From: Gaiellasilicea sp963794385
GTDB lineage: Bacteria; Actinomycetota; Thermoleophilia; Gaiellales; Gaiellaceae
Direction of reading: 5' to 3'
Length of the DNA stretch: 64,000 nt
NCBI GenBank assembly: GCA_963794385.1
Contig: CAWCDT010000007.1
Location: 124,001-188,000, forward strand
Both the position numbers and the translations under genes were made by a program. Within the stretch, counting starts at the first letter, position 1; each line of letters begins with the position of its first letter. Of the stretch, positions 1-8,619 are shown one piece after another. The notes under the pieces were generated by a model that was not told the origin of the DNA, did no database searches, and saw only the letters and a list, made by a program, of their open reading frames with translations.

Positions 1-65
1 GTCGTTTTCAAGCAGTAGAGAGCGGGTATCCGTCTCTCTCCCCCAGCGAAAGGAACCACCAGAAC

Positions 66-386
66 ATGGCAACTGCAGTCAAGGAAGACACGTTCACGCA
101 CGAGGTGCTCGAGAGCGACACGCCGGTGATCGTGGACTTCTGGGCCGAGTGGTGCGGCCCGTGCCACGCCGTCGCGCCCGTGCTCGACCGGATCGTCGAG
201 GAGCGCGCCGGCGAGGTGAAGCTCGTGAAGGTCAACATCGACGAGGAGCGTGCCCTGGCCGAGCGCTACGGCATCGCTTCGATTCCGACGATGATCCTCT
301 TCCGGGACGGCGAGCCGTCCGAAGTCGCGATCGGCGCGCAGCCGAAGGGCGCGCTGGAGCGAAGCCTCGGCCTCGCAGCCGAGTAG
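66..386 (+). CDS. trxA: Thioredoxin
   Basis: A 106-residue cytoplasmic thioredoxin, the usual length for the family, that reduces disulfides in target proteins. The active site WCGPC is at residues 29-33, and the cis-proline motif ASIPT follows at about residues 71-75. The residue after the active site is His where many thioredoxins have Lys or Arg, which may change the redox potential slightly. The ATG is preceded by an AAAGGA ribosome binding site. Only about 65 bases of upstream sequence are in the window, so its promoter cannot be judged. The next gene is on the other strand. Confidence 0.95.
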   Translation: MATAVKEDTFTHEVLESDTPVIVDFWAEWCGPCHAVAPVLDRIVEERAGEVKLVKVNIDEERALAERYGIASIPTMILFRDGEPSEVAIGAQPKGALERSLGLAAE

Positions 387-908
387 CTACTCCTCCGCAG
401 CCTCTTTTTCCGGGTGAGGGACCGGCGACGCCGCGCGGCTCGCCGGTTCCTCGACCAGGTTCAGCACACGCATGCCGTGCACGAAGACAATCGCGCCGCC
501 CAGCCAGCCGCCCAGCGCGAGCAGGCCGTAGCCGACGAGCGTGAGCAGGAACGGGCCCGTCTCGACCCTGCCGTCGATCCCGTCCGAGTAACCGAGGATC
601 GCGGCAAGCAGGAAGAAGACCGTCGCCGACACCATTGCGATCAGGTGTGAGGTGGCGGTGCGTTTGAGCGGCGTCCCGCTCTCGATCGCGAGCCAGTCGG
701 CGAGGCCCGTGAGCGCCGTCGGGACGGTGACGACGAGGCCGACGACGAGGGCGAGCGCCCAGCCGGGAGCGGCCGCGTTCTCCGCGATGTCGAGCACGTC
801 GAGGCAAGCAGCGAGCGTCGCGAACGTGTAGATCCCGATCGTCGCGTCGGTGAGCGGCGGGTGCACCGGGTGGCCGGGCAGGCCGCGGTAGAGCGCGTCG
901 AGCTTCAC
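387..908 (-). CDS. DUF2231 family membrane protein
   Basis: A 173-residue protein with about four hydrophobic segments and the N-terminal motif GHPVHPPLTD typical of the DUF2231 (PF09990) family of small integral membrane proteins. The biochemical role of the family is not settled. Members often sit near redox or heme proteins, and here the 3' end abuts thioredoxin directly in a convergent arrangement with no gap. The start is GTG at 906-908. The C-terminus is charged (PHPEKEAAEE) and probably cytoplasmic. Confidence 0.8.
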   Translation of the reverse strand: MKLDALYRGLPGHPVHPPLTDATIGIYTFATLAACLDVLDIAENAAAPGWALALVVGLVVTVPTALTGLADWLAIESGTPLKRTATSHLIAMVSATVFFLLAAILGYSDGIDGRVETGPFLLTLVGYGLLALGGWLGGAIVFVHGMRVLNLVEEPASRAASPVPHPEKEAAEE

Positions 909-956
909 CTGGCCGAGCGTTTCCGCCCGGGCAGGACGGCAAACGCGGGGCGGTCT

Positions 957-1103
957 TTAGTCTTCGGCCGCTTCGAGGAAGCCGAGGAAGGCGGCGTGCT
1001 TGGCGAGCAGCGCCTCGATCTCCGCGAGGCCGACCGCCACCCAGTCCTCCAGCCAGCTGTCGGAGAGATCGTCGCCGATACTGTGCAGGCCGCGCTCGCT
1101 CAT
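957..1103 (-). CDS. Possible small protein, 48 residues
   Basis: A short reading frame starting with ATG at 1101-1103 and beginning MSERGLHSIGDDLSDSWLED. It is acidic, Trp-containing and rich in Leu and Ala towards the end. A GGAG sequence directly abuts the ATG, which is closer than ideal. I do not recognise a family. It fills most of the space between the DUF2231 gene and the kinase-like gene, reading away from the latter. The composition looks protein-like, but this is a tentative call. Confidence 0.35.
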   Translation of the reverse strand: MSERGLHSIGDDLSDSWLEDWVAVGLAEIEALLAKHAAFLGFLEAAED

Positions 1104-1179
1104 CTCCGGATGATCGGCGTTCGACTCGGCGGGTACATGGGCCGAACGGCCTATTTTTCCGGCCCGCTGGACCTCACTG

Positions 1180-1980
1180 ATGCAACGGTTTCTGATCGTC
1201 AACCCGCGCTCCGGCGCAGACGCTCCGAGCGCGGAGGGGCTCGTCGCGGCCGCGCGCGAGCGCGGGATCGAGCCGCGCGTGCTGGGCGAGGGAGACGACT
1301 TGGTCGACCTGGCTCGGCACGCGAGCGCCGACGTGATCGGGATGGCCGGCGGCGACGGTTCGCTCGCAGCGGTCGCGGCCGTGGCGATCGAGCGTGACGT
1401 TCCGTTCGTTTGCGTCCCCTTCGGGACCCGCAACCACTTCGCGCGTGACCTGGGCCTCGACCGCGACGACCCGATCGACGCGCTCGCGGCCTTCGACGGG
1501 GCGGAGCGGCGGATCGACGTCGGCCGCGTCGGTGAACGGCTCTTCCTCAACAACGTCTCCCTCGGCCTCTATGCGCGGCTGGTGCACCGGCGCGAGCACC
1601 ACCGGCGGCGACGCAACGCGCTCGCACGCGTGCGCGCGCTCGCCCTCACGCTGCAGGATCGCCGCCGCCGGCTGTTCACCATCGACGGGGAGGCCGTACG
1701 GGCGCGGCTCGTCCTCGTCGCCAACAACCACTACAGCCTCGAGCTCCTCTCGCTCGGGGAGCGCGAACGGCTCGACGAGGGGCTCCTCCATCTGTACGTC
1801 CCGCACGGTTTCCGACGGATCACCTGGGACGAGCGCACCGCGACCGCGCTCGAGATCGGCTCGCCGCTTCCCAGTGTCCGGGCGGCGATCGACGGCGAGC
1901 CCGTGGAGCTCGACACGCCGCTTCGCTTCACGATCGAGCCGAGGGCGCTACGTGTGCTCGTGCCTCGCGCGCCAGAGTGA
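1180..1980 (+). CDS. Diacylglycerol kinase family lipid kinase-like protein
   Basis: A 266-residue protein with the diacylglycerol/sphingosine kinase catalytic fold. The nucleotide-binding motif GGDGS is at residues 57-61, and the second motif GTRNHFARDLG, typical of bacterial DagK/YegS-like proteins, follows at about residue 86. It probably phosphorylates a lipid or polyprenol headgroup at the membrane. It starts with ATG. Its 3' end overlaps the convergent NUDIX gene by 33 bases. Substrate cannot be told from sequence. Confidence 0.85.
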   Translation: MQRFLIVNPRSGADAPSAEGLVAAARERGIEPRVLGEGDDLVDLARHASADVIGMAGGDGSLAAVAAVAIERDVPFVCVPFGTRNHFARDLGLDRDDPIDALAAFDGAERRIDVGRVGERLFLNNVSLGLYARLVHRREHHRRRRNALARVRALALTLQDRRRRLFTIDGEAVRARLVLVANNHYSLELLSLGERERLDEGLLHLYVPHGFRRITWDERTATALEIGSPLPSVRAAIDGEPVELDTPLRFTIEPRALRVLVPRAPE

Positions 1981-2454
1981 CAGGATCGGCACGTAGCTCT
2001 CGAAGGCGAGCTCGTCCGGGCCGGGCAGCTCGCCGGGGCCGAACCAGCGCAGCTCGACGAGGTCGTCACCGGCCCTCTCCTCGCCGCCGGCGGGCGTGGC
2101 GAGCCAGGTGAGCGACATCACGTTGCGGTCGTCGTACGGCTGCATCCAGATGCCGAAGAACTCGGTCGGCTCGATCTCAAGGCCGGTCTCCTCGCGGAGC
2201 TCGCGGCGGAGGGCGTCGAGCGGATGCTCCGGTTCCTCGACGAACCCGCCGGGGATGTCCCACAGCCCCTCGCCCGGGTCGTCCCGCCTGCGGCCGAGCA
2301 GCACGCGCCCGTCGCGCTCGACGAGCGCCTGCGCACCCGGGACCGGGTTCGCCCAGACCGCATAGCCGCACTGCGTGCACGTGACCTTGAGCTCGTGCCG
2401 GTCGAGAGCCCCGGAGCAGCGCGGACAATGACGCCAGCCGTCGAGGAGCCCCAT
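1948..2454 (-). CDS. NUDIX hydrolase with N-terminal zinc ribbon
   Basis: A 168-residue protein. An N-terminal zinc ribbon (Cys10, 13, 26 and 29) is followed by a NUDIX domain with the full Nudix box, seen as GGFVEEPEHPLDALRRELRE plus ETGL. The architecture resembles the zinc-ribbon NUDIX group around NudC and ADP-ribose pyrophosphatases, so the likely reaction is hydrolysis of a nucleoside diphosphate derivative. Substrate is unknown. It starts with ATG at 2452-2454 and overlaps the end of the kinase-like gene on the other strand. Confidence 0.88.
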   Translation of the reverse strand: MGLLDGWRHCPRCSGALDRHELKVTCTQCGYAVWANPVPGAQALVERDGRVLLGRRRDDPGEGLWDIPGGFVEEPEHPLDALRRELREETGLEIEPTEFFGIWMQPYDDRNVMSLTWLATPAGGEERAGDDLVELRWFGPGELPGPDELAFESYVPILSLWRARHEHT

Positions 2455-2501
2455 CGGGTCTACGGTACCGCCGTCGAGTCCCCAGGCACGTCCCCGCCAC
2501 G

Positions 2502-2864
2502 GTGCACGAGCTCTCCCGCATCGAGCTCCTCTCCGGCCTCCCAGGGGAGCAGCTGGCAGTCCTCGCGAGCCGGCTCGAGCGCGAGGAGGTCGAGCCCGGC
2601 GCCGCGGTGGTGCGCGAAGGCGAGCCGGGTGACCGCTTCTACGTCGTCCTCTCCGGGATGCTCAACGTGAGCCAGGAAGGGCTGGGTGACCGCCGCTTGC
2701 TCCGCCCCGGCGACTCGTTCGGCGAAGTCGCCCTTGCGATGGGGATCCCTCGTACGGCCTCCGTGCGAGCGGTCACACCCGCTGTCGTCGCGAGCTGCGA
2801 CAAAGCGACCTTCGACGAGCTGCTCCGCCCACTGTTTGCCGATGAGGTGCGCACCGACGAGTGA
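2502..2864 (+). CDS. Cyclic nucleotide-binding domain protein (Crp-like, no HTH)
   Basis: A 120-residue stand-alone cNMP-binding domain. The phosphate-binding cassette reads GDSFGEVALAMGIPRTASVRA, close to the Crp/PKA consensus with the conserved Gly, Glu and Arg. There is no helix-turn-helix, so it is a sensor or regulatory partner rather than a transcription factor. The start is GTG at 2502. Its stop overlaps the start of the following hydrolase by 4 bases (GTGA), so the two are translationally coupled and may act together. Confidence 0.85.
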   Translation: MHELSRIELLSGLPGEQLAVLASRLEREEVEPGAAVVREGEPGDRFYVVLSGMLNVSQEGLGDRRLLRPGDSFGEVALAMGIPRTASVRAVTPAVVASCDKATFDELLRPLFADEVRTDE

Positions 2865-3574
2865 ACGTCCTCCTCCTGCACGCAGGCATCGCCGACAGCC
2901 GCATGTGGGCGCCGCAGGTCGAGGCGCTCGAGGCCGCCGGCCACAGCGTCGCGGCGCCCGATCTCCCCGGCTACGGCGAGACGCCGCTCGAGCCCGGGAC
3001 GATCGACTACGTCGAGCACGTCGCGGCCCTGATCGACGGTCCGACGGCGGTCGTCGGGGCTTCGTTCGGCGGCCTCGTCGAGCTCGAGCTCGCCGTCGCG
3101 CGGCCGGAGCTCGTCGAGCGGTTGGTGCTCGTCGGCTCGAGCATCCGCGGCTGGGAGTGGTCCGATTCCGCGCAGGCCGGGTTCGCGGAGGAGGAAGCGG
3201 CGCTCGAGCGTGGCGACCTGGCCGACGCCGCTGCCCAGCAGGCCCGGATGTGGCTGGCAGAGGACGCCGACCCGGCCGTGCGGGAGTTGACCGAGGCGAT
3301 GACGGTCCGCACGTACGAGCTGCAGCTGCCGCACGAGGACGACGTGCAGGCGTCGTGGCCGGAACCACGTGCGGCGGAGCGTCTCGCCGACGTGGGCGCG
3401 CGGACGCTCGTTATCGTCGGCACCGAGGACGCCGACGACATCCAGGCGATCGCCCGGAAGCTCGCGGCGGAGATTCCCGGGGCGCAGCTCGCGACAATCG
3501 CCGGCGCCGGCCACCTGCCGAGCCTCGAGCGGCCGGACGAGGTCAACCGGCTGCTGCTGGACTTCCTGCGCTGA
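2861..3574 (+). CDS. Alpha/beta hydrolase
   Basis: A 237-residue alpha/beta hydrolase. The nucleophile elbow is GASFGG with Ser68, the catalytic His lies in GAGHLPSLERP (His218), and an acid is likely in GTEDADD. The oxyanion region LLLHAGIADSRMW at the N-terminus is also typical. It overlaps the cNMP-binding gene by 4 bases. Its end overlaps the convergent serine hydrolase gene by 32 bases. The substrate is unknown. A second hydrolase in the window (51023-51673) carries the same HLPSLERP motif. Confidence 0.88.
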   Translation: MNVLLLHAGIADSRMWAPQVEALEAAGHSVAAPDLPGYGETPLEPGTIDYVEHVAALIDGPTAVVGASFGGLVELELAVARPELVERLVLVGSSIRGWEWSDSAQAGFAEEEAALERGDLADAAAQQARMWLAEDADPAVRELTEAMTVRTYELQLPHEDDVQASWPEPRAAERLADVGARTLVIVGTEDADDIQAIARKLAAEIPGAQLATIAGAGHLPSLERPDEVNRLLLDFLR

Positions 3575-4364
3575 GGATCGCGTCCGAAAGGGCCGGCCAG
3601 GCTGTTAGCGCCCACTCGGCGAACTCGCGATCGGTGAGCACGACGAGGGCGAGCTGTCGGTCTGGGTCGACCCAGAGAAACGTCCCCGTGCCGCCGAAGT
3701 GGCCGAAGGTGCGCTGAGACGCGAGCGTCCCCGTCCAGTGGTTCGCCTTCGCGTCCTTGAGCTCGAAGCCGAGACCCCAGTCGAGCGGATCGAAGCGACC
3801 GATCCCCGGCAGAACGCCGGCGAGGCCGGGAAAGACGACCGACGTCGCCTCGGCCAGCGTCTCTGGCGCCACGAGCACCGGGGCCAAGAGCTCGCGCGCG
3901 AGGCCGGCTGCATCGCGGAGCGTGCCGTGCACGTCCCCGGCGGGCGACCCACGCAGCTCGGCTCCCATCCCGAGCGGGTCGAAGACCGCCTCGGCCAGAT
4001 AACGCTCGAACGGCATCTCGGCGCGTGCGGCGACATAGGCGGCGAGCACCTCGAAGCCCTGGTTCGAGTAGATGCGCCGCTGCCCGGGCCTCGCGATCGG
4101 AGGACCCTCCTCGAATGGCAGGCCACTCGCGTGTGCGAGCAAATGGCGAACGGTCGAGCCCTCCGGCCCAGCCGGATCGTCGAGATCGACGATGCCCTCC
4201 TCGATCGCGACGAGGGCTGCGAGCGCCGTCGCGAGCTTCGTGACGGAGGCCCAGCGGAAGACGTGCTCGACGGGACCGTGCTCCGCGACGACGCGGCCAG
4301 GCAGGACGACGGCCGCCGCGGCGTGCGGCGCGCCCCAGTCGTCGATTTGGCGAAGGGCGTCCAC
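3543..4364 (-). CDS. Beta-lactamase family serine hydrolase
   Basis: A penicillin-binding-protein-like serine hydrolase (class C beta-lactamase fold, esterase/peptidase group). Counted from the GTG at 4362-4364 it has 273 residues. SVTK (Ser40, Lys43) is the nucleophile motif, YSN (Tyr99) the second motif, and HFGGTG the third. There is no clear signal peptide, so it is probably cytoplasmic. An upstream ATG at 4400 is possible but would overlap the divergent Rid gene, so I prefer the GTG. Confidence 0.82.
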   Translation of the reverse strand: MDALRQIDDWGAPHAAAAVVLPGRVVAEHGPVEHVFRWASVTKLATALAALVAIEEGIVDLDDPAGPEGSTVRHLLAHASGLPFEEGPPIARPGQRRIYSNQGFEVLAAYVAARAEMPFERYLAEAVFDPLGMGAELRGSPAGDVHGTLRDAAGLARELLAPVLVAPETLAEATSVVFPGLAGVLPGIGRFDPLDWGLGFELKDAKANHWTGTLASQRTFGHFGGTGTFLWVDPDRQLALVVLTDREFAEWALTAWPALSDAILSAGSPAAAG

Positions 4365-4383
4365 GGCGGTGGATACTAGGCGC

Positions 4384-4770
4384 GTGGAGCGCCGCCTCAT
4401 TCCGGGCCACTCGCCCTATGAGCCCGTCGTGGGGTATTCGCGGGCGGTCGTCGCCGGCGGCGAGGTGCACGTGTCGGGCACGGCGCCGATTCCTCGCGAA
4501 GGCGAACCGCCCGACGACGCCTACGAGCAGGCGCGACTCTGCCTCGAGATCATCGGCGGCGCGCTCGCCGAGGCAGGAGCGGGCTTCGCCGACGTCGTCC
4601 GCACCCGCACCTACCTGACCGACGCGGCCGACTACGAGGCGTTCGCCCGGGCGCACGGCGAGGTCTTCTCGGAGATCCGTCCCGCGTCGACTGCCGTCGT
4701 GGTCAAGGCGCTGCTCGACCCGCGCTGGCGGATCGAGATCGAGGCCGAGGCGGTCCTCCCGCAGCCGTGA
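4384..4770 (+). CDS. Rid family (YjgF/YER057c/UK114) protein
   Basis: A 128-residue RidA-like protein, likely an enamine/imine deaminase or related housekeeping enzyme. The typical blocks VSGTAP, DVVRTRTYLTD and RPASTAVVVKALLDP are all present, followed by IEIEAEAV. The start is GTG at 4384. Its stop overlaps the next gene by 4 bases (GTGA), so it is probably co-translated with the carboxylate-amine ligase. The function in this organism is inferred from the family only. Confidence 0.88.
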   Translation: MERRLIPGHSPYEPVVGYSRAVVAGGEVHVSGTAPIPREGEPPDDAYEQARLCLEIIGGALAEAGAGFADVVRTRTYLTDAADYEAFARAHGEVFSEIRPASTAVVVKALLDPRWRIEIEAEAVLPQP

Positions 4771-5966
4771 AGCAGATCTATCCCCACACGATCACCGGCA
4801 AGGGCGCCGAGCCGGGAGGCAGCGTCCTCGAGCATGCCTTCGGCAGCTCCGATCCCTACACGCTCGGCGTCGAGGAGGAGTACATGCTCCTCGACGGCGA
4901 GACGTTCGATCTCGTCCAGCACATCGACACCGTGCTGCAAGCGATCTCGGGCCACGAGCTCGAGCCCCGCATCAACGCCGAGCTGATGCAGTCGGTGCTG
5001 GAGATCGCGACCCCGGTCTGCCGCACCGCCGGAGACGTCCAGCGCGAGCTCTTGAAGCTGCGCGCCTACGTGAGCGAGGTGGGACGCGAGAAGGGCCTGC
5101 GCGTCGGCTCGGCCGGAACGCACCCGTTCAGCCTCTTCGAGCGGCAGCGGATCACCGCCCGCGACCGCTACCGGAACCTGGTCGACCAGCTCCAGTACGT
5201 CGCGCGGCGCGAGCTGATCTTCGGGATGCACGTGCACGTCGCGGTCGACGACCCCGAGAAGGCGATCCAGGTCGTCAACGGCCTCCTCCCCCAGCTCGCC
5301 CCACTACTCGCCCTGTCCGCTTCATCGCCTTTCTGGCGCGGCGAGCCGACCGGTCTCTCCTCGAGCCGGCAGATGGTCTTCGCTGCCTTCCCGCGCTCGG
5401 GCCCCCCGCCCCGCTTCCGCGACTACGCCGACTACGCCGATGTGGTCGGCCAGCTCGAGCGGACGGGCTGCATCGCCGACTACACGCACATCTGGTGGGA
5501 CATCCGCCTGCATCCGCGCCTCGGAACGGTCGAGATCCGGATCTGCGACGCAGTCACTCACGTCGAGGACGCGGTCGCGCTCGCCGCCTATTGCCAGGCG
5601 CTCGTGAAGCTCCTCTCCGAGCAGTACGACCGCGGTGAGCCGATCCCCTCCTACCACCGCATTCTCACGACCGAGAACAAGTGGCTCGCGGCCCGCTACG
5701 GGCTCGAGGCGCCGGTGATGGACCTCGACACCGGAGCACGCAACCGCGTGCCGGTCGCGCAGTTGATCAGGCGCACAGTTAGAGCGATCGAGCCGCACGC
5801 GCGCGAGCTCGGCTCGGAGCGCGAGCTCGAGGGGATCGGCGAGATACTGGCGCGCGGCAGCGGCGCCGACCGCCAGCTGCGCGTCTTCAACGCCAACCGC
5901 GACATCGTCGAGGTGGTCGAGGAGATCGCGAAGGCGACCGAAGCCGTGCCCGCGACAGCCTCCTAG
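4767..5966 (+). CDS. Carboxylate-amine ligase, GCS2 (YbdK-like) family
   Basis: A 399-residue protein of the glutamate-cysteine ligase family 2. Seen motifs include LGVEEEYMLLD near residue 34, GTHPFSLFERQRIT, FGMHVHV, the D-rich THIWWDIRLHP and TVEIRICD, all characteristic of bacterial YbdK-type enzymes. The family forms gamma-glutamyl or related amide bonds using ATP. Whether it makes a thiol here is not shown. It is coupled to the Rid gene by a 4-base overlap and overlaps the convergent propeller lipoprotein gene by 4 bases. Confidence 0.9.
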   Translation: MKQIYPHTITGKGAEPGGSVLEHAFGSSDPYTLGVEEEYMLLDGETFDLVQHIDTVLQAISGHELEPRINAELMQSVLEIATPVCRTAGDVQRELLKLRAYVSEVGREKGLRVGSAGTHPFSLFERQRITARDRYRNLVDQLQYVARRELIFGMHVHVAVDDPEKAIQVVNGLLPQLAPLLALSASSPFWRGEPTGLSSSRQMVFAAFPRSGPPPRFRDYADYADVVGQLERTGCIADYTHIWWDIRLHPRLGTVEIRICDAVTHVEDAVALAAYCQALVKLLSEQYDRGEPIPSYHRILTTENKWLAARYGLEAPVMDLDTGARNRVPVAQLIRRTVRAIEPHARELGSERELEGIGEILARGSGADRQLRVFNANRDIVEVVEEIAKATEAVPATAS

Positions 5967-7042
5967 AGTTCGAGCGCCAGCGGCGGCGCGTCCTTCCGGG
6001 CCGCGAAGAGCTTGCCGTCCGTGCTGAAGCCGAGGTCGGCAATCTCCTGACGCCGGTAGAGCTCCTGGGCCCAGCCGCGGTGGGTGTCGTACGACCAGAC
6101 CGTCTCGCCGTTCGTGAAGAGGAACTGCGAGCCGTCCGGCGACACCACCGAGTGGCTCCCCGTCCCACGGATCGGCTTGAAACGTGACTGGACGATCACC
6201 CGCGCGCTCGGCAGGTGGATTTCGGCGACGCGGCCCGCAGCGGGGTTCGCCGCGAAGAGTGTGCGCCCGTCCGGCCCGAGCGCAAGCGCCCACCGGGTCA
6301 GGTCCTCGGTGCTGCACTTCTTGCAGGGCGGCATGTCGATGCAGAGCGGGATCCGGTCGATCAGATTGAGCGCGTGCACGAAGGCGGTGTTCGACTTCGT
6401 GTTCACGTAGAGCGTCAACAGCCAGCGCCCATCCGGCGAGGCGACCGTCTGTGCGGCGCGACCCTGCATCAGCAGCGTCTCGCCCTTTGTCGCAAGCGAG
6501 CCCGGCAGCATCTGCCCCGCGGCCAGGTCGTAGCCGCGCACGGCGTACGAGCCGTCGACGAAGTTCTGCTGGAGGAAGAGGAAGTCGCCCCCGGCCGAGA
6601 CCGTCTCAACCGTGAAGTGGCCGCGGAGCGAGAGCCGGTGAGTGATGGTGCCACGCTTCGCGTCGAGGATGAGGATCTTCGTCCCCGGGCGGGCGAGCGC
6701 GACCCACGCGCCGGTCGCCGACACGCCCGCGAGACGCCACTCGCCGTTCAGCGGATAGGAGCGCGTCCTGCGGCCGGTGAGTGGGTCGAAGCGAAGGAGG
6801 TCGTCGCCGCGCACCGCGAAGTAGGAGGCCCCGTCGGCGGCGCGGATGCCGCCGGGGAGCTGGAAGCGGCGGCCGAGGTTGACCGCGTCGTAGCCGGTCA
6901 ACGGGCCGGTCGGGCCGGCGCTGCGGGCGAGGAAGAGCGCCGTCGTCTTCGGCGTCTTCGGCGCCGACTCGTCCGCCGTCCCGCCGCAGGCGGCCAGGAG
7001 CGAGACGAGGGCGAGAACGAGCAGGACGGCGAGGCGCTTCAT
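5963..7042 (-). CDS. Beta-propeller lipoprotein
   Basis: A 359-residue secreted lipoprotein. MKRLAVLLVLALVSLLAAC is a lipoprotein signal with the lipobox LAAC, and the rest looks like repeated WD40/YncE-type blades (for example PDGRWLLTLYVN, PDGRTLFAANPAAG and PDGSQFLFTNGE). A Cys cluster CIDMPPCKKC lies in one loop and could bind metal or form disulfides. The ATG at 7040-7042 is preceded by AAGGAGG at good spacing. An in-frame GTG lies 8 codons upstream but the signal peptide favours the ATG. Role unknown. Confidence 0.8.
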   Translation of the reverse strand: MKRLAVLLVLALVSLLAACGGTADESAPKTPKTTALFLARSAGPTGPLTGYDAVNLGRRFQLPGGIRAADGASYFAVRGDDLLRFDPLTGRRTRSYPLNGEWRLAGVSATGAWVALARPGTKILILDAKRGTITHRLSLRGHFTVETVSAGGDFLFLQQNFVDGSYAVRGYDLAAGQMLPGSLATKGETLLMQGRAAQTVASPDGRWLLTLYVNTKSNTAFVHALNLIDRIPLCIDMPPCKKCSTEDLTRWALALGPDGRTLFAANPAAGRVAEIHLPSARVIVQSRFKPIRGTGSHSVVSPDGSQFLFTNGETVWSYDTHRGWAQELYRRQEIADLGFSTDGKLFAARKDAPPLALEL

Positions 7043-7181
7043 GGTCTCCTCCTTCGCGGATGTCACTCCCTGTACGCCTGTCGGCCCGCTGGGGGTCCAC
7101 GGACCTCGTAGGGCGTTCCGGTCGTACTGAGAACGTGGTCGCTACGGACCTCCCGCCGCAGCGCGGCCGTACAGTCGGTGG

Positions 7182-7692
7182 ATGGCCGCCGGCCGCGACG
7201 AGCGCGCCGCCGTGCGCGCGGCGCAGCGAGGGGCCGCCTCGGGGATCGAGGCGCTCTTCCGGCTGCACTGGCCAAGGGCGTACCGAGCCGCCTACCTCGT
7301 CGTGCACGACGCCGCCGCGGCCGAGGACATCGCGCAGGAATCGTTCCTCGCTGCGGTGCGCAATCTCGACCGCTTCGACCGGCGCCGGCCGTTCGGGCCG
7401 TGGCTGCACCGGATCGTCGTCAACCGTGCAATCGACTGGGTGCGGGCGCGGCAGCTGCGCGCGGAGGCGGAGCTGGCCGAGAGCGTGGCCGCGCCGCGCG
7501 GCCGACGCTCCTCTCGACGGAACGCTGCTCGCCGCACTCGCGGCGCTTCCACCCGACCACCGGGCCGTGATCGTCCTCCGACATCTGCTCGGCTATACGC
7601 CCGGCGAGATCGCCGAGCTGCTCGGCCTGCCGCGCGGCACCGTTAACTCGCGCCTGCGGCGCGGCCTCGACTCGCTGAAGGAGGCGGTGTGA
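7182..7692 (+). CDS. ECF RNA polymerase sigma factor (reading frame interrupted)
   Basis: An ECF sigma factor of about 170 residues. Region 2 is encoded in the frame of 7182 (AAEDIAQESFLAAVRNLDRF and PWLHRIVVNRAIDWVR). Region 4 is in the +1 frame (PPDHRAVIVLRHLLGYTPGE and GTVNSRLRRGLDSL). The two frames meet near 7495-7510 in a run of GC dinucleotides, with one base too many. Joined, the length is normal for the family. It directly precedes a membrane protein gene that could be its partner. Either a sequence error or a broken gene. Confidence 0.82.
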
Positions 7693-8619
7693 GTGAGGAC
7701 GCAGCTCGATCAACTCGATCTGCCCAACGAGCACGAGGCGCGCGAGCGCGCTTGGACTGTGGTGCAAGCTGCGTTCGCCGAGCGCGCGCCGGCACCGCAG
7801 ATGAGGTCGTGGTGGCCGGGCGCGGCGCTGGCGGTCGCTCTCGCGGTGCTGGCCGGCCTGCTCAGCCCGCCGGGGCGCGCGGTGCTGGACGACGTCCGCG
7901 GGTTCATCGGCGTGGAGTCCGAGCCGGCGCTGTTCTCCCTGCCGGCGCCCGGCCGGCTGCTCGTCATCGCCGACTCCGGTGCCTGGGTGGTCGACCAGGA
8001 CGGCTCGAAGCGGCTGCTCGGTCCGTATGACGCAGCTTCCTGGTCCCCGTTCGGCAGGTTCGTGGTCGCGACGAGGGCGAACGAGCTGGTCGCGCTCGAG
8101 CCGGACGGCGAGGTCCGCTGGTCGCTGGCCCGAGAGGATGTCGCTTTCCCGCGCTGGGGCGGCACCCGGACCGACACCCGGATCGCCTACCTCTCGGGCG
8201 GCGAGCTGCGCGTCGTCGCCGGCGACGGCCGCGGCGATCGGCGGCTCGATGCATCAGCAGCCACGTCTGCCCCGGTGTGGCTGCCGGGCCCCGGGCACCG
8301 CCTCGCTTATGCGCGCCGCGACGGGTCCGTTCGGATTGTCGACGCGGACACCGGCGCGATCGTCGACGGAGATGCGCCGGAGGCGCTCGAGCCGCCGATC
8401 GGACCGACGCGGATCGAGCTGAGGACGATCGACGCTGAGCTGACCGAGCCCGTGCGTTCGCCCGACGGAACCTGGGCCGTCGCCGGCTGGCCCGAGGCCG
8501 ACCAGCTCGTCTTCTTCCGCACCGAGGGGAAGCAACAGATCCGCGCGGTCTCGGACGTCTCGGCGCAGTTCCGCTCGCGCTCATTCCCTACGATCGAGGG
8601 GTGGTGCTGCGCGCCCTAA
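7693..8619 (+). CDS. Membrane protein with TolB/WD40-like domain, possible anti-sigma partner
   Basis: A 308-residue protein with a short cytoplasmic N-terminus, one membrane segment at about residues 45-62 (GAALAVALAVLAGLLS) and an external propeller-like domain with blades such as DAASWSPFGRFVVATR and RSPDGTWAVAGWPEA. It starts with GTG one base after the sigma factor stop. Position directly after an ECF gene and the membrane topology suggest an anti-sigma or sensor role, but no classical ZAS motif (HxxxCxxC) is present. This is an inference from context. Confidence 0.65.
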   Translation: MRTQLDQLDLPNEHEARERAWTVVQAAFAERAPAPQMRSWWPGAALAVALAVLAGLLSPPGRAVLDDVRGFIGVESEPALFSLPAPGRLLVIADSGAWVVDQDGSKRLLGPYDAASWSPFGRFVVATRANELVALEPDGEVRWSLAREDVAFPRWGGTRTDTRIAYLSGGELRVVAGDGRGDRRLDASAATSAPVWLPGPGHRLAYARRDGSVRIVDADTGAIVDGDAPEALEPPIGPTRIELRTIDAELTEPVRSPDGTWAVAGWPEADQLVFFRTEGKQQIRAVSDVSAQFRSRSFPTIEGWCCAP

